Shown piece by piece: positions 34,801-43,566 of a stretch of DNA of 64,000 bases. Position numbers and translations under genes: made by a program. The stretch is from JACPFN01 sp964406135 (GTDB lineage Bacteria > Babelota > Babeliae > Babelales > Chromulinivoraceae). Position 1 is the first letter of the stretch. Every line of letters starts with the position of its first letter. The notes below the pieces were generated by a model. The model was not told the DNA's origin and did not search any database. It worked only from the letters and a program-made list of their open reading frames with translations. Location: contig CAYOQO010000001.1 in assembly GCA_964406135.1 (NCBI GenBank), positions 1 through 64,000 of the forward strand, read 5' to 3'.

Positions 34801-36423
34801 ATGAAGGCGTTTGAACTTGTTTTAAGTATCAGTTTAATTATGTTAAGCATTTTTTCTGGATCTTTTTTTTATTCGTGCTATCAAAATTTTGTTCATCTTC
34901 AAACATCAATCAATCAACTTGAATATCAAATGATGCAAAATGAAAATAGGTTGTTGCAAGCTGGAATATCGATGGATCATAATCTGCCATGTGCAACTGC
35001 CGCATCATCACAGTTGTGGGAAAAATTACAAAAAAATTTACAAAATACGGTTTTGCAATTAATTGTCACAAAAAATGAAATCAATGTGTTGCAACCGTTT
35101 AAAGTGCCAAAACAGGGGCAAGATTTAGGTTCTGCATTCATCATAAATTCTGATGGTGAAATTATTACCAATGCTCATGTGGTTAATGGTGCAATTTCGA
35201 TTATGGTGCAAATGCCTTCATTTGGTAAACACCAATTTGAAGTTGATTTAATTGGCATTATGCCGGAAAAAGATGTTGCGTTACTCAAATTTAAAAAAGA
35301 AGATATTGCAATGATTGTTAAAAGTTTAGGATCATTGCCTTATTTGCAGCTGGGTGATTCTGATTCGGTGCATCGATCTCAAGAAATTTTGGCATTGGGC
35401 TATCCGCTTGGCCAGCAGTCACTTAAAAGTACTACGGGTGTAATTAGTGGTCGTGAAACGGGCATGATTCAAATGAGTGCGCCTATCAATCCGGGAAGTT
35501 CTGGTGGTCCATCACTCAATTGTTTAGGGCACGTGATTGGAATTAATACCGCAATCATTGCAGGGGCTCAAAATGTTGGCTACATTATTCCAATCAATGA
35601 TTTAAAAATATTTTTGAATGATTTGCGCGTTGGTGGATTGGTACGAAAACCATACCTTGGCGTTTATCAATCAATGGCGACTGCAGAACTTTTAAAAGCA
35701 TTAAACAATCCATTACCTGGTGGTACGTACATTGTCGATGTGATGAAAGATTCTCCATTGTACAATCAACTCAAACCTGGTGATATGATTTATGAAATTA
35801 ATGGACTCTCTGTTGATTTGTATGGTGATGTGACGGTTCCTTGGAGTGAAGATAAAATTTCGACTGCTGAATATATTTCACGTTTAAAAGTTGGTGAAAA
35901 AGTAAAATTGTTGGTGTATCGCAAAGGTAAAAAAATGAACTTTGAATGCACCTTTGACCGTAAAAAACTGTTGCCAATTCGTCAGATGTATCCAGAGTAT
36001 GAAGAGCTTGCATATGAAATTTTTGGTGGATATGTGGTGATGCCACTCATGCTCAATCATATTCCACATTTGATTCAAACATCTACAAGTTTGGCAAAAT
36101 ACGGTGAAGACAAAAATCAAAATGAAGAACTTTTAATTATTACCCATGTTATTCCAGATTCTCCTGCCTATCGCGCTCGCTTGAGGCTTGTTGGTTCAAT
36201 TATTAAAAAAGTGAATGATGTTGAAGTTAAAACTTTGGCTGATTTGCAAAAAGCATTATTAAAATCAGGTGATTTAATTACCATAGAAACTGAAGAGCAT
36301 ATTTTGGTGGCACTTGATAAACAAAAAGTTTTGAAAGCAGAAAACGAGCTTGCACGTAAATATGCTTATCAAATTACCAAAGGTATGCAGCAGTTGTTGG
36401 ATAAAAATGGAAGTGTGAAATAG
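34801..36423 (+). CDS. membrane-anchored HtrA/Deg-type serine protease
   Basis: Envelope quality-control protease. 540 residues from the ATG at 34801, behind AAAGGTGAG. N-terminal membrane helix (about 5-25); trypsin-like domain with His126 (TNAHVV), Asp158 (KDVALL) and Ser234 (NPGSSGGP); then two PDZ-like regions (from about 270, KPYLGVYQS, and about 445, ITHVIPDSPAYRARL). The long C-terminal region is more like plant Deg2-type proteases than E. coli DegP, from memory. Its last 14 codons are duplicated at 39654, beyond the next gene. Confidence 0.9.
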   Translation: MKAFELVLSISLIMLSIFSGSFFYSCYQNFVHLQTSINQLEYQMMQNENRLLQAGISMDHNLPCATAASSQLWEKLQKNLQNTVLQLIVTKNEINVLQPFKVPKQGQDLGSAFIINSDGEIITNAHVVNGAISIMVQMPSFGKHQFEVDLIGIMPEKDVALLKFKKEDIAMIVKSLGSLPYLQLGDSDSVHRSQEILALGYPLGQQSLKSTTGVISGRETGMIQMSAPINPGSSGGPSLNCLGHVIGINTAIIAGAQNVGYIIPINDLKIFLNDLRVGGLVRKPYLGVYQSMATAELLKALNNPLPGGTYIVDVMKDSPLYNQLKPGDMIYEINGLSVDLYGDVTVPWSEDKISTAEYISRLKVGEKVKLLVYRKGKKMNFECTFDRKKLLPIRQMYPEYEELAYEIFGGYVVMPLMLNHIPHLIQTSTSLAKYGEDKNQNEELLIITHVIPDSPAYRARLRLVGSIIKKVNDVEVKTLADLQKALLKSGDLITIETEEHILVALDKQKVLKAENELARKYAYQITKGMQQLLDKNGSVK

Positions 36424-36429
36424 GTCATT
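36379..36429. repeat. 51-bp direct repeat: HtrA gene tail, copy 1
   Basis: Covers the last codons of the protease gene and its stop. Differs from 39654-39704 at three positions by eye, and the match continues past a 2-base indel (CTATTG). Confidence 0.92.
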
Positions 36430-36502
36430 AACTATTGTTTTTTAATTTGTATTTCAATATAACATGAAAAGATTGATGAAATTGAAATATAAAAGGAACA
36501 AT

Positions 36503-39500
36503 ATGACGTTGTTGTTACATATTTTATTAAGTACAATTTTTGGTTGTATGCTTTTTGAGCAATCATTGCTTGCAATGCATGCAAGTAAACCACTTAAAAT
36601 TAACATCAAGCTTTTAAAGGGAACGCATGATATTTCTCCCTATGCTTATGCCCCTTTTTGGGGCCTTGCCGTTATAGAAAATGGTTTAGCGCAACAATGG
36701 TATGAATTTTGTCCTAAGCAACAAAATAAATCTATAATTTCGGTAATCAATAATGCATCTCAAGATTTAATAGTTGATAAAGCTTTAGTTTTAAAAATTC
36801 TTGCTGAATATAAAAATACAGCGTTACAAGATTTAGTTTTACAGATGTTTCACCTTGCTGGTGGAACATTTACGATAACCAATGCCCTAAATAATCCGGT
36901 TCAGCAATTTACACCATTCATCATTGGTAAAATACTTCGTATGGTTCATGATGCAAAAATATATGACGAAGCATTTATAAAATCAGTTGAAGAATTTTTG
37001 GTAACTTTAAAACTTAAAGATCCTGCAGGAAAAGATTTTAAAGCTAAAGATTTTCGGCCATTTGCAAAGGCTTTAGCAATATCATTACAAGAATTTGCTC
37101 AAGGGGACAAAGCCCCAGACAAAACTTTAAACGTTGTACAATCGGTCCTTTTAGGATTTATGTTGTGCAAAAGTAATACGAAATCTGATTTGGAAGCGTA
37201 TTTTTCAGGGTTTGAAGGAAAATCGGTAAAATTATCTGATGAAATGTATGATTCTTTAGAATTTACAAAAATCATGGAAAATGAAATTTCTGAAGAATTA
37301 TTGTTGAACAATTCAAAATTTGCTGATTATGTGTGTGCGACAATATATCAAAATAAATATGCTTCAAATTTGCCAAAAATGGCAACTAATAAGGGTGTTA
37401 AGTATCAAGATTATGAATTTACAGATTGTATTGAAACAACAATGTTTAATTTAGCAAATATTGTAACATTTGATGCGTTACAAAAACGTTTGGGATTGAA
37501 ATTGCCAGAGCATCTGTTCATGAATCCGCAGCTCACGTTGTTTTATAAAGATGAATTGAATAGTAATCCTGGAGAAGTGGACCATAACACTGTTCATCAA
37601 AATTGGGTTTCTTTGGTTGAAAATATTGCTGGAGCAGCTTATAACAGAATTGGACTCTCTGTAATTGGAATGAAGCATGCATATATTCAAATTAATGAAT
37701 TGTATAAAAAAACAATAGCTGGAGCAATTCCTGTTGCATCATTTGATCCACAACTGCCGGTGCAAGAAATTTTGATTAACAATCAATCTTATCAATGTAA
37801 TGTTGTAAATATTGGCACAGAAAAATATCTTTTAATTCCACAAAGCTATAATTTAATATGTTTTGAATTGATGCCAACCGTTTCAAACATTGTCGTTATC
37901 ATGAATCATCTGTTTGATTTAAAACTTATTAATACAATAGATGATATTTTTCAACCTGATTTTGCTTTTCAACAATTTAAAAATCTTTGTGAAAAATTTT
38001 CATGGAAGATAGATGATACAGAATTACAAAAAATTAAAAATGATCAAAAAACGATGACATTGGATGTAAAGACTAAAGATCAAGATTTATTTCAAATCCA
38101 TATGTTACATCAAGCTCACGGTTATGTTTCTATTCAAAATGATGCTCAAAGTGCTCGATATTCTCTTGACGCATTTTATGATTGGAAAAAACTTGCTGTC
38201 TGTTTAAGTATGGGAACTGTTAGGAATGAAGATTATGGAACAATTTATGAAGCTGGATTGTATTTGTATGATCCTATTTTAAATATAGATCAACGTGCCA
38301 ATATAATAAAAAAGCATTTAGATTTAATGGTAGAATTATATATGGAATACAGTGATACATATATTGCAGAACTTATTATGAGTATGGCAAATTCAGAAGA
38401 TAATCATTATCACGATTTTTATATTCACGAGAGAGTATCTATTAACATAGTAAAAGCGATGTTTGTTATGAGCTTTCTTGTGTGTATTAAATATAACAAT
38501 CCAACAGTTTTAATACAGAATTTACATATATTTTTAAATAAAAAAATATTAAATAAAGATCAAGTAGTATTTTTAATTGAAAAAATTTTAGAATTAAATT
38601 ATGATCATCTGATTTACTTAAGTTTATGGGAATATTTGGAAAAGTATCATCAACAATTCGATATAGAATTATTAATAAAATGGATTGATCAAGGTATCAT
38701 AAATAACAAAGCTTCGTTTAAAGTTTGGGGTTTAACTAATAAAATATTAAGCAAAGATCAAATAATATTTTTAATTGAAAAAATTTTAAAATTAAACGAT
38801 GGAGATAGTATTTACCCCAATTTATGGAGATATTTGGAAGAATCTTATCAACAATTTGATAAAGAGTTATTAATGAAATGGATTGATCAAGGCATCGTAA
38901 GCGACAAAGCCTCATATGGAGCTTGGGATTTAGCTAAAATAATACTTAATGAACATCAGCTGTGGCAAAAAATTGCAACATCTTTAAAAAATCGTCAAAA
39001 TGTGTTGAATATTATTTGGATATCAGCATGGTTGTTTTTAGTAGAATTAATTCAGCAAGGGCATATTTTTAAAGACCCTGAACAAATTGATCAAATAATT
39101 TTATGGAGTGATATGTATGAAGACTCTATATCAGGTAAGAAGATGTTAAATCTTATAGATAATTTAGTTAACAATTCACCAGTTTCTGCAACTCATCTAC
39201 TTAAAATAATTAATTTAATGAAAAAACATGAAGAAGAATGGGCATCTACAGAAGAATTAAAAGTAGCATTTATTGATTTACAGGATAAATTATTAAAAAA
39301 AATTCCAAAAAATCAAACAAATCAACAACCAATGATGGATTTTGCGAGAAATGGTACTGGAGCTCTTCATGCAACGACTCCAAAATTGATGCGGTATGAT
39401 TCTGTAACTGAGCAAATGAAATATCAAAAAATGATTGAAGGTCAAATTCAAGCTCAACAAGCTCAGCTGGAAAGAATATATCGACAGCAAGAAGCAACAA

Positions 39501-39655
39501 CAACAAACATTGAAAATGATTCTACATTTTATCAAATGAAGCAACAACCGTTACCAAAAACATTGCCTTTACAAACACCGTCGTTGCAAAAACCGCCCTT
39601 GAGCATGCCAAAAGTTTCAAGTTTAAAAAGAGCTGCAATGCGAGCTATAAAATAA
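36503..39655 (+). CDS. very large exported protein, unknown
   Basis: 1050 residues from the ATG at 36503, behind AAAAGGAAC. Signal peptide ends SLLAMHA. The first ~500 residues look globular and mixed alpha/beta. Two 66-residue tandem repeats are encoded at 38546-38743 and about 38744-38941 (KDQVVFLIEKIL ... LIKWIDQGI; KDQIIFLIEKIL ... LMKWIDQGI), with a third partial start (ILNEHQ). The end is Gln/Pro-rich. The whole gene lies between two copies of the HtrA gene tail, as though inserted there. No known family recognised. Confidence 0.8.
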   Translation: MTLLLHILLSTIFGCMLFEQSLLAMHASKPLKINIKLLKGTHDISPYAYAPFWGLAVIENGLAQQWYEFCPKQQNKSIISVINNASQDLIVDKALVLKILAEYKNTALQDLVLQMFHLAGGTFTITNALNNPVQQFTPFIIGKILRMVHDAKIYDEAFIKSVEEFLVTLKLKDPAGKDFKAKDFRPFAKALAISLQEFAQGDKAPDKTLNVVQSVLLGFMLCKSNTKSDLEAYFSGFEGKSVKLSDEMYDSLEFTKIMENEISEELLLNNSKFADYVCATIYQNKYASNLPKMATNKGVKYQDYEFTDCIETTMFNLANIVTFDALQKRLGLKLPEHLFMNPQLTLFYKDELNSNPGEVDHNTVHQNWVSLVENIAGAAYNRIGLSVIGMKHAYIQINELYKKTIAGAIPVASFDPQLPVQEILINNQSYQCNVVNIGTEKYLLIPQSYNLICFELMPTVSNIVVIMNHLFDLKLINTIDDIFQPDFAFQQFKNLCEKFSWKIDDTELQKIKNDQKTMTLDVKTKDQDLFQIHMLHQAHGYVSIQNDAQSARYSLDAFYDWKKLAVCLSMGTVRNEDYGTIYEAGLYLYDPILNIDQRANIIKKHLDLMVELYMEYSDTYIAELIMSMANSEDNHYHDFYIHERVSINIVKAMFVMSFLVCIKYNNPTVLIQNLHIFLNKKILNKDQVVFLIEKILELNYDHLIYLSLWEYLEKYHQQFDIELLIKWIDQGIINNKASFKVWGLTNKILSKDQIIFLIEKILKLNDGDSIYPNLWRYLEESYQQFDKELLMKWIDQGIVSDKASYGAWDLAKIILNEHQLWQKIATSLKNRQNVLNIIWISAWLFLVELIQQGHIFKDPEQIDQIILWSDMYEDSISGKKMLNLIDNLVNNSPVSATHLLKIINLMKKHEEEWASTEELKVAFIDLQDKLLKKIPKNQTNQQPMMDFARNGTGALHATTPKLMRYDSVTEQMKYQKMIEGQIQAQQAQLERIYRQQEATTTNIENDSTFYQMKQQPLPKTLPLQTPSLQKPPLSMPKVSSLKRAAMRAIK

Positions 39656-39704
39656 AGGTATGCAGCAGTTGCTCGATAAACATGGAAGTGTGAAATAGGT
39701 CATT
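39654..39704. repeat. 51-bp direct repeat: HtrA gene tail, copy 2
   Basis: Still encodes KGMQQLLDKHGSVK and a stop, the C-terminus of the protease with one change (Asn to His). It is followed after five bases by the remnant of a GIY-YIG gene. Confidence 0.92.
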
Positions 39705-39709
39705 CTATT

Positions 39710-39736
39710 GCTTTTGCAAAGAAACGACTATGGTAG
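39710..39736 (+). pseudogene. remnant 3' end of a GIY-YIG gene
   Basis: Encodes AFAKKRLW and a stop, identical at protein level to the end of the intact gene at 40094-40336. The downstream sequence (TATGGTAGTTT...GTAGCGTTACGAAG and the AAAGAAAAG...TTTTGGTAAA stretch) is duplicated too, so this is the tail of an earlier copy of the same unit. Confidence 0.85.
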
Positions 39737-39795
39737 TTTCTGTAGCGTTGTAAAATTTTCAGAAAACTAAGATATGGTAGTTTTTGTAGCGTTAC

Positions 39796-39815
39796 GAAGT
39801 TTTAACGAAGTAAGG
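39796..39815. repeat. TTACGAAG/CGAAGTAA palindrome
   Basis: TTAC and GTAA arms with symmetric unpaired GAA, around TTTTAA. Same unit at 40349-40371 and, enlarged, at 40021-40073. Confidence 0.7.
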
Positions 39816-39828
39816 TAAAGAAAAGGTT

Positions 39829-39857
39829 TTGGTAAATTTTAAAAAAATTGGTATAAT
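39829..39857 (+). promoter_or_regulatory. promoter of the broken tRNA-Arg copy
   Basis: TTGGTA and a perfect TATAAT separated by 17 bases, 52 bases before the tRNA start. A CCTATGC/GCATAGG hairpin (39872-39889) lies between. The broken copy thus keeps a better promoter than the intact one. Confidence 0.7.
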
Positions 39858-39909
39858 CTTTACTGATCTGACCTATGCATTCGCATAGGACTTTCATTGA
39901 TATTTTAAT

Positions 39910-39938
39910 GCGCCCATAGCTCAACTGGATAGAGTACC
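39910..39938 (+). pseudogene. tRNA-Arg 5' half, interrupted
   Basis: The first 29 bases are identical to the intact tRNA-Arg at 40460 (acceptor strand, D-arm, into the anticodon stem). Then a CCATAC palindrome intervenes and only a decayed echo of the 3' half follows (GCCGGAT...TTCAACTAC, 39967-39986). It cannot fold into a tRNA. Confidence 0.9.
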
Positions 39939-39962
39939 ATACTTCGCCAAGGCTTCGTATGG
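39937..39962. repeat. 26-bp palindrome inside the tRNA-Arg copy
   Basis: Arms CCATAC/GTATGG, symmetric unpaired TTC, inner GCC/GGC and loop AA. The clearest member of the family found at tRNA 3' ends. Confidence 0.92.
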
Positions 39963-40020
39963 CTATCGCCGGATATTTCAACTACAAAAAATAATTTTAG
40001 AAAATGTTGCAAAGAAGTAT

Positions 40021-40073
40021 GCGTTACGAAGCTGCCTTACGAAGTTTTAACGTAGTAAGGGCGAAGTAAGGCG
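40021..40073. repeat. compound TTACGAAG palindrome
   Basis: GTTACGAAGCTG, CCTTACGAAG, CGTAGTAAGG and CGAAGTAAGG motifs nested together just before the GIY-YIG start. With 39656-40093 otherwise, this stretch holds only the remnants and repeats listed. Confidence 0.7.
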
Positions 40074-40093
40074 GATTTTAATGGAAAAATTTT

Positions 40094-40336
40094 ATGTACT
40101 ATGTTTATTTTTTAAGATCAATTCATAATTCAGAAAAAACATATATTGGTTTTACGGCAGATCTTAAGCAAAGACTGCAAAAGCATAATTCTGGTGGATC
40201 TGTTCATACATCAAAATATATTCCTTGGAAAATGGTAACGTATATTGCTTTTGATTGTGAAAGCAAAGCAAGAGATTTTGAAAAATATGTTAAAGTTGGA
40301 TCAGGAAATGCTTTTGCAAAGAAACGATTATGGTAG
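40094..40336 (+). CDS. small GIY-YIG nuclease-domain protein
   Basis: 80 residues, a complete single GIY-YIG domain of the bacterial COG2827-like kind. YVYFLRS stands for the GIY strand, TYIGFT for YIG, the catalytic Arg is in LKQRLQKHN, then HTSKYIPW, the metal-binding Glu in FEKYVK, and the usual GSGNAFAKKRLW ending. Ribosome site is weak. The gene and 3' flank form a unit with the tRNA-Arg downstream; a remnant of an earlier unit lies upstream. Cutting DNA is inferred from the fold; a role in the surrounding duplications is only a hypothesis. Confidence 0.92.
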   Translation: MYYVYFLRSIHNSEKTYIGFTADLKQRLQKHNSGGSVHTSKYIPWKMVTYIAFDCESKARDFEKYVKVGSGNAFAKKRLW

Positions 40337-40348
40337 TTTTTATAGCGT

Positions 40349-40371
40349 TACGAAGTTTTAACGAAGTAAGG
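40349..40371. repeat. TTACGAAG/CGAAGTAA palindrome
   Basis: Second copy of the element at 39796, 12 bases after the GIY-YIG stop. Confidence 0.7.
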
Positions 40372-40384
40372 CAAAGAAAAGATT

Positions 40385-40411
40385 TTGGTAAAATTGTAAA
40401 TTTGTTATACT
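40385..40411 (+). promoter_or_regulatory. promoter of tRNA-Arg
   Basis: TTGGTA and TATACT with a 15-base spacer, 48 bases before the tRNA start; homologous to 39829-39857 but weaker. Confidence 0.55.
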
Positions 40412-40459
40412 ATTACTATCTGTAATCACAAATCTGTGAATTTTGAAATAAAATTATAA

Positions 40460-40536
40460 GCGCCCATAGCTCAACTGGATAGAGTACCGGATTTCGAATC
40501 CGTTGGTTGTAGGTTCGACCCCTACTGGGCGCACCA
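40460..40536 (+). tRNA. tRNA-Arg(TCG)
   Basis: Acceptor GCGCCCA/TGGGCGC, anticodon loop TTTCGAA giving TCG, T-loop TTCGACC, discriminator A and encoded CCA. The CCA is also the first three bases of a palindrome. Confidence 0.97.
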
Positions 40537-40560
40537 TACTTTGCGTAAAGCTTCGTATGG
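40534..40560. repeat. palindrome at 3' end of tRNA-Arg
   Basis: CCATAC, TTT, GCG, loop TAAA, GC, TTC, GTATGG: same build as 39937-39962, beginning exactly at the tRNA CCA. Confidence 0.88.
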
Positions 40561-40576
40561 CAAGCCAAATATTTAT

Positions 40577-41644
40577 TTAATACTTATTTTTCAATGCCTG
40601 ATCTCTCAAACTTTGAATCAAATCTTTATTTTGTAAAAATGATCCAAAATAAACATAAAATTCTTCATCATTCCAAATAATTTGATCACCGTTTTGAATT
40701 GTGTTGCACGGTTTGCCCATGCGCTCTTGAAATGAAACAATGCGAACTTTATGATCATCAGCATAGGTAGATTCTAAAATTTGATCATTACCCAGGTAGA
40801 TCATAACATGATCCATGCGCTGTGAATGTTTGGTGATTGATACAAAATAAATAAAATCACATGGTTGCAAATCAGCACAATGCAAAATTTTTTCAGATCG
40901 CAAAAACTGTTCATGAGACATACGAGGAAGTTGCAGTCCATGCGCTAAAAAGCTTAAATGTACTAAAGCTGAGCAATCAACACTTGAAAGTCCAAATTCT
41001 TCAGATTGTGCAGATCTGCCACCCCAAGAGTACCAATCGCCTATAAATTTTTGTGCAGTTGCAATGATGTTTGATCGTAGTTGATCTGAGGATTCTTGAA
41101 CTATTGGATTAATTTCATAGATGTCATTTGATTTTACATAAGCAATTGTTTGATCGGGTAATAAAATTTTGTGCCATGGTGCATTTTGTTCAATTGAATA
41201 TAGCCTGGTACCAATTGAAAGCGTCATAATTTTTTGATGATGTTGATCAAAAAGGTCAGCATGCTTTTTATTAACCACGATGTTGTGAGGTAAAAAATTT
41301 AAAATTTGCAAAACATCTTTTGCTTGAATCCAGCCGGGATATCCATGCCATCCAATTGTATTTTGAAAAAATTCTTGTTGCAAGGTGTTGACGCGGTACC
41401 AACATTGGCCTTGTTCATCCAAAAATTTTTCATGTGTAATCATATGTTCACCAAGTAAAAGTTGTGTTATTTGCAAAGGATTCGTGACGTCTGATGTTGG
41501 AAGTTGAATCTTTGGGTCATGCGCTTGTGGTTGATAGCGTAAGTTAGCAACAGCAACATTGACGACCATGCATGCAGGGTTGATACTCTCTGCTGATAAA
41601 AAAAAAGTTAGGCTGCTGCATAAAATGATTTTAATTTTTAACAT
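40577..41644 (-). CDS. exported NlpC/P60 peptidase with SH3 domains
   Basis: Cleaves peptide stems of peptidoglycan, usually gamma-D-Glu-diaminopimelate bonds. 355 residues from the ATG at 41644. Signal peptide; SH3-like region (about 25-175, with WYRVNT and PGWIQAKD); then the NlpC/P60 domain with Cys224 in VDCSALV and His279 in RMDHVMIYLG. The YvcE/DVI-type two-part layout suggests wall remodelling or muropeptide recycling. Start at 41689 would put residues before the signal. Confidence 0.92.
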   Translation of the reverse strand: MLKIKIILCSSLTFFLSAESINPACMVVNVAVANLRYQPQAHDPKIQLPTSDVTNPLQITQLLLGEHMITHEKFLDEQGQCWYRVNTLQQEFFQNTIGWHGYPGWIQAKDVLQILNFLPHNIVVNKKHADLFDQHHQKIMTLSIGTRLYSIEQNAPWHKILLPDQTIAYVKSNDIYEINPIVQESSDQLRSNIIATAQKFIGDWYSWGGRSAQSEEFGLSSVDCSALVHLSFLAHGLQLPRMSHEQFLRSEKILHCADLQPCDFIYFVSITKHSQRMDHVMIYLGNDQILESTYADDHKVRIVSFQERMGKPCNTIQNGDQIIWNDEEFYVYFGSFLQNKDLIQSLRDQALKNKY

Positions 41645-41780
41645 TTTTTTCCTTGAAAAATGATGAATTCTGACTTTTAAAATATGCAAAAAAATCAGTT
41701 TATGTAAACTATTTACTTTAGGGTGGTCAATTCGGTAATCACAAAGAGATAAAAAAGAGTATTAAATTAAAGGGGGATGT

Positions 41781-42296
41781 ATGCAACACTATGATGAAAT
41801 GTTAGACATTGTAGATTTAAATGATGAAGTGATTGAATCATTACCACGTGCTGTTGTGTATCAAAAAAATCTTTGCTCTCAAATGCGCTCAATTTGGTTG
41901 ATCATAAAAAATGAACAAGGGCAACTTTGGATTCCTCGCAGAAGTTGGAATTTGCCACAATTACCAGGATATTTGGATGGTTCAGTTGTTGGTCATGTGC
42001 GTGCAGGTGAAACCTATCAGCAAGCGCTTATTCGTGAATCAATTGAAGAAATTGGGCATGATTTGACGGGAACTTCCTATACATTTTTAGGAAAATTGAC
42101 ACCACAGCAGCATCAATCGTTCTGTTTTGCCAGTGTTTATGAATGTGTGATGCAAGAAGAACCGAAAAATTGGAATCGAGATGATATTTGTGAATGGTCA
42201 TGGATGAGTCCACAAGAAATTTTACAACGTTATGAGCAAGGTGAAAAAATAAAAGATACTTTGCCTATTTTGATTAAACAGTTTTACTTAAAATAA
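41781..42296 (+). CDS. Nudix hydrolase
   Basis: 171 residues. A complete Nudix box starts at Gly71: G-HVRA-GE then TYQQALIRESIEEIG, with the metal-binding REsiEE core. N-terminal LDIVDLNDEVIESLPR and the RSIWLIIKN strand resemble the IPP-isomerase-like/YfcD subgroup. Substrate cannot be read from sequence. Ribosome site AAAGGGGGA. Four bases separate it from the flavoprotein gene, so the two are likely co-transcribed. Confidence 0.93.
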   Translation: MQHYDEMLDIVDLNDEVIESLPRAVVYQKNLCSQMRSIWLIIKNEQGQLWIPRRSWNLPQLPGYLDGSVVGHVRAGETYQQALIRESIEEIGHDLTGTSYTFLGKLTPQQHQSFCFASVYECVMQEEPKNWNRDDICEWSWMSPQEILQRYEQGEKIKDTLPILIKQFYLK

Positions 42297-42300
42297 AAAA

Positions 42301-43494
42301 ATGAAAAAAATCATTGTGATTGGCGCATCTGCTGCCTCTGTTGCATTCATTTCAAAGTTGCGATCTTTTGATCAAGAGTCGCAGATAATCTGTTTTTCTG
42401 GTGAGCCCAGTTTGCCGTATAATCGATGTTTTTTAGCAGATTTTTTAACTGGGGAGCAAACTCAAGAACAGTTGCAACTGAAACCGCAAGATTTTTTTGA
42501 AAAAAATAATGTTGATTTGAGGCTGAACTCGTGGGTTTGTAAAATTGATCCAGAAAATAAAAAGGTAACAGTTGCGGATGATTTTTTTGATTTTGATTAT
42601 CTTTTTTTAGGGATGGGCTGTCGACCATTTGTGCCAAATTTTTTACAAGGCGATCAACCATTGGGTGTTTTTACCTTTCACACCCTGTCTGATATGCAAA
42701 AAATTAAAAATTTTATTGATCAAGAGCAACCACAATTTGCAGTGGTTATTGGTGCAGGTTTGAATGGGATTGAAGCGGTTAGTTCTTTAATTGATTTAAA
42801 AATGAACGTGACGGTAGTTGAAGCTGCATCAGCAATTTTGCCTGGTCAGGTTGATCTTGAGCTTGCTGCATGGCTTACTGGTCGTATCAACCAGGCTGGT
42901 GTTCAGGTAATTACCGGACATAAAGTTGTAGCTGTTGATCAAAAAAATAATAGAATCTGTTCAGCTACTTTGGATGATGGCACGATAGTTTCAACACAGA
43001 TGATTATTATTGCTGCAGGATCAGTGGTAAATTCAGATTTGGTTCAAGATGTTGATGTCGTGACGATGAACGGGTCCATTGTGGTTGATGATCGCTTAAA
43101 AACGAATTTTGATTATGTTTTTGCTGCCGGTGATGTATGCGCAGTTTCAGATATGGTATCTAAAAAATTAACACGTAGCGCAACTTGGTCTGATGCAATG
43201 CTTCAAGGGTTATGTGCAGCAACCAATTTAAGTGCAACTGCGCGAACATACCCTGGAATTGTTGGTTTGCGTGATTCCTATTTTTTTGGGCTTGATTTTT
43301 ATGCTTGTGGACAAACCGTGGGACATGATGATTCTGTGCAGGTGATTGATCAAAGTGATGGGTTAACCATAAAAAAATTTTATCTTAAAAATGATCGATT
43401 GGTTGGTTTTGTATTCATGGGTGATATTTCAAAATTAGCTGAATACAAAATGTGGTACATGACTCAAAAAGCAGTAAATTCTTTAATTTTTTGA
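42301..43494 (+). CDS. FAD-dependent pyridine nucleotide oxidoreductase
   Basis: 397 residues, two Rossmann domains: FAD motif VIGASAASVAFISKL at the N-terminus and NAD(P)H motif VIGAGLNGIEA (about 150-160), then the C-terminal FAD contact FAAGDVC. The PYNRCFLADFL segment carries a Cys at the position of the redox Cys of NADH oxidase / CoA-disulphide reductase; in rubredoxin- or nitrite-reductase-like relatives this segment reads PYNRPxLSK. The exact reaction is open. No rubredoxin or CoA-related gene is adjacent. Confidence 0.88.
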   Translation: MKKIIVIGASAASVAFISKLRSFDQESQIICFSGEPSLPYNRCFLADFLTGEQTQEQLQLKPQDFFEKNNVDLRLNSWVCKIDPENKKVTVADDFFDFDYLFLGMGCRPFVPNFLQGDQPLGVFTFHTLSDMQKIKNFIDQEQPQFAVVIGAGLNGIEAVSSLIDLKMNVTVVEAASAILPGQVDLELAAWLTGRINQAGVQVITGHKVVAVDQKNNRICSATLDDGTIVSTQMIIIAAGSVVNSDLVQDVDVVTMNGSIVVDDRLKTNFDYVFAAGDVCAVSDMVSKKLTRSATWSDAMLQGLCAATNLSATARTYPGIVGLRDSYFFGLDFYACGQTVGHDDSVQVIDQSDGLTIKKFYLKNDRLVGFVFMGDISKLAEYKMWYMTQKAVNSLIF

Positions 43495-43566
43495 CTAAAT
43501 TAGCCATTTTTATTCTTTTTGTTAAACTGTTTTATATTGTTTTTGCTATTAAACAAGGTGTTTTGT

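Noticed and set aside
39654..40536. CRISPR-like array from the recurring TACGAAG motifs
   Set aside because: Spacing is irregular, copies are inverted repeats of differing length and no cas gene is present.
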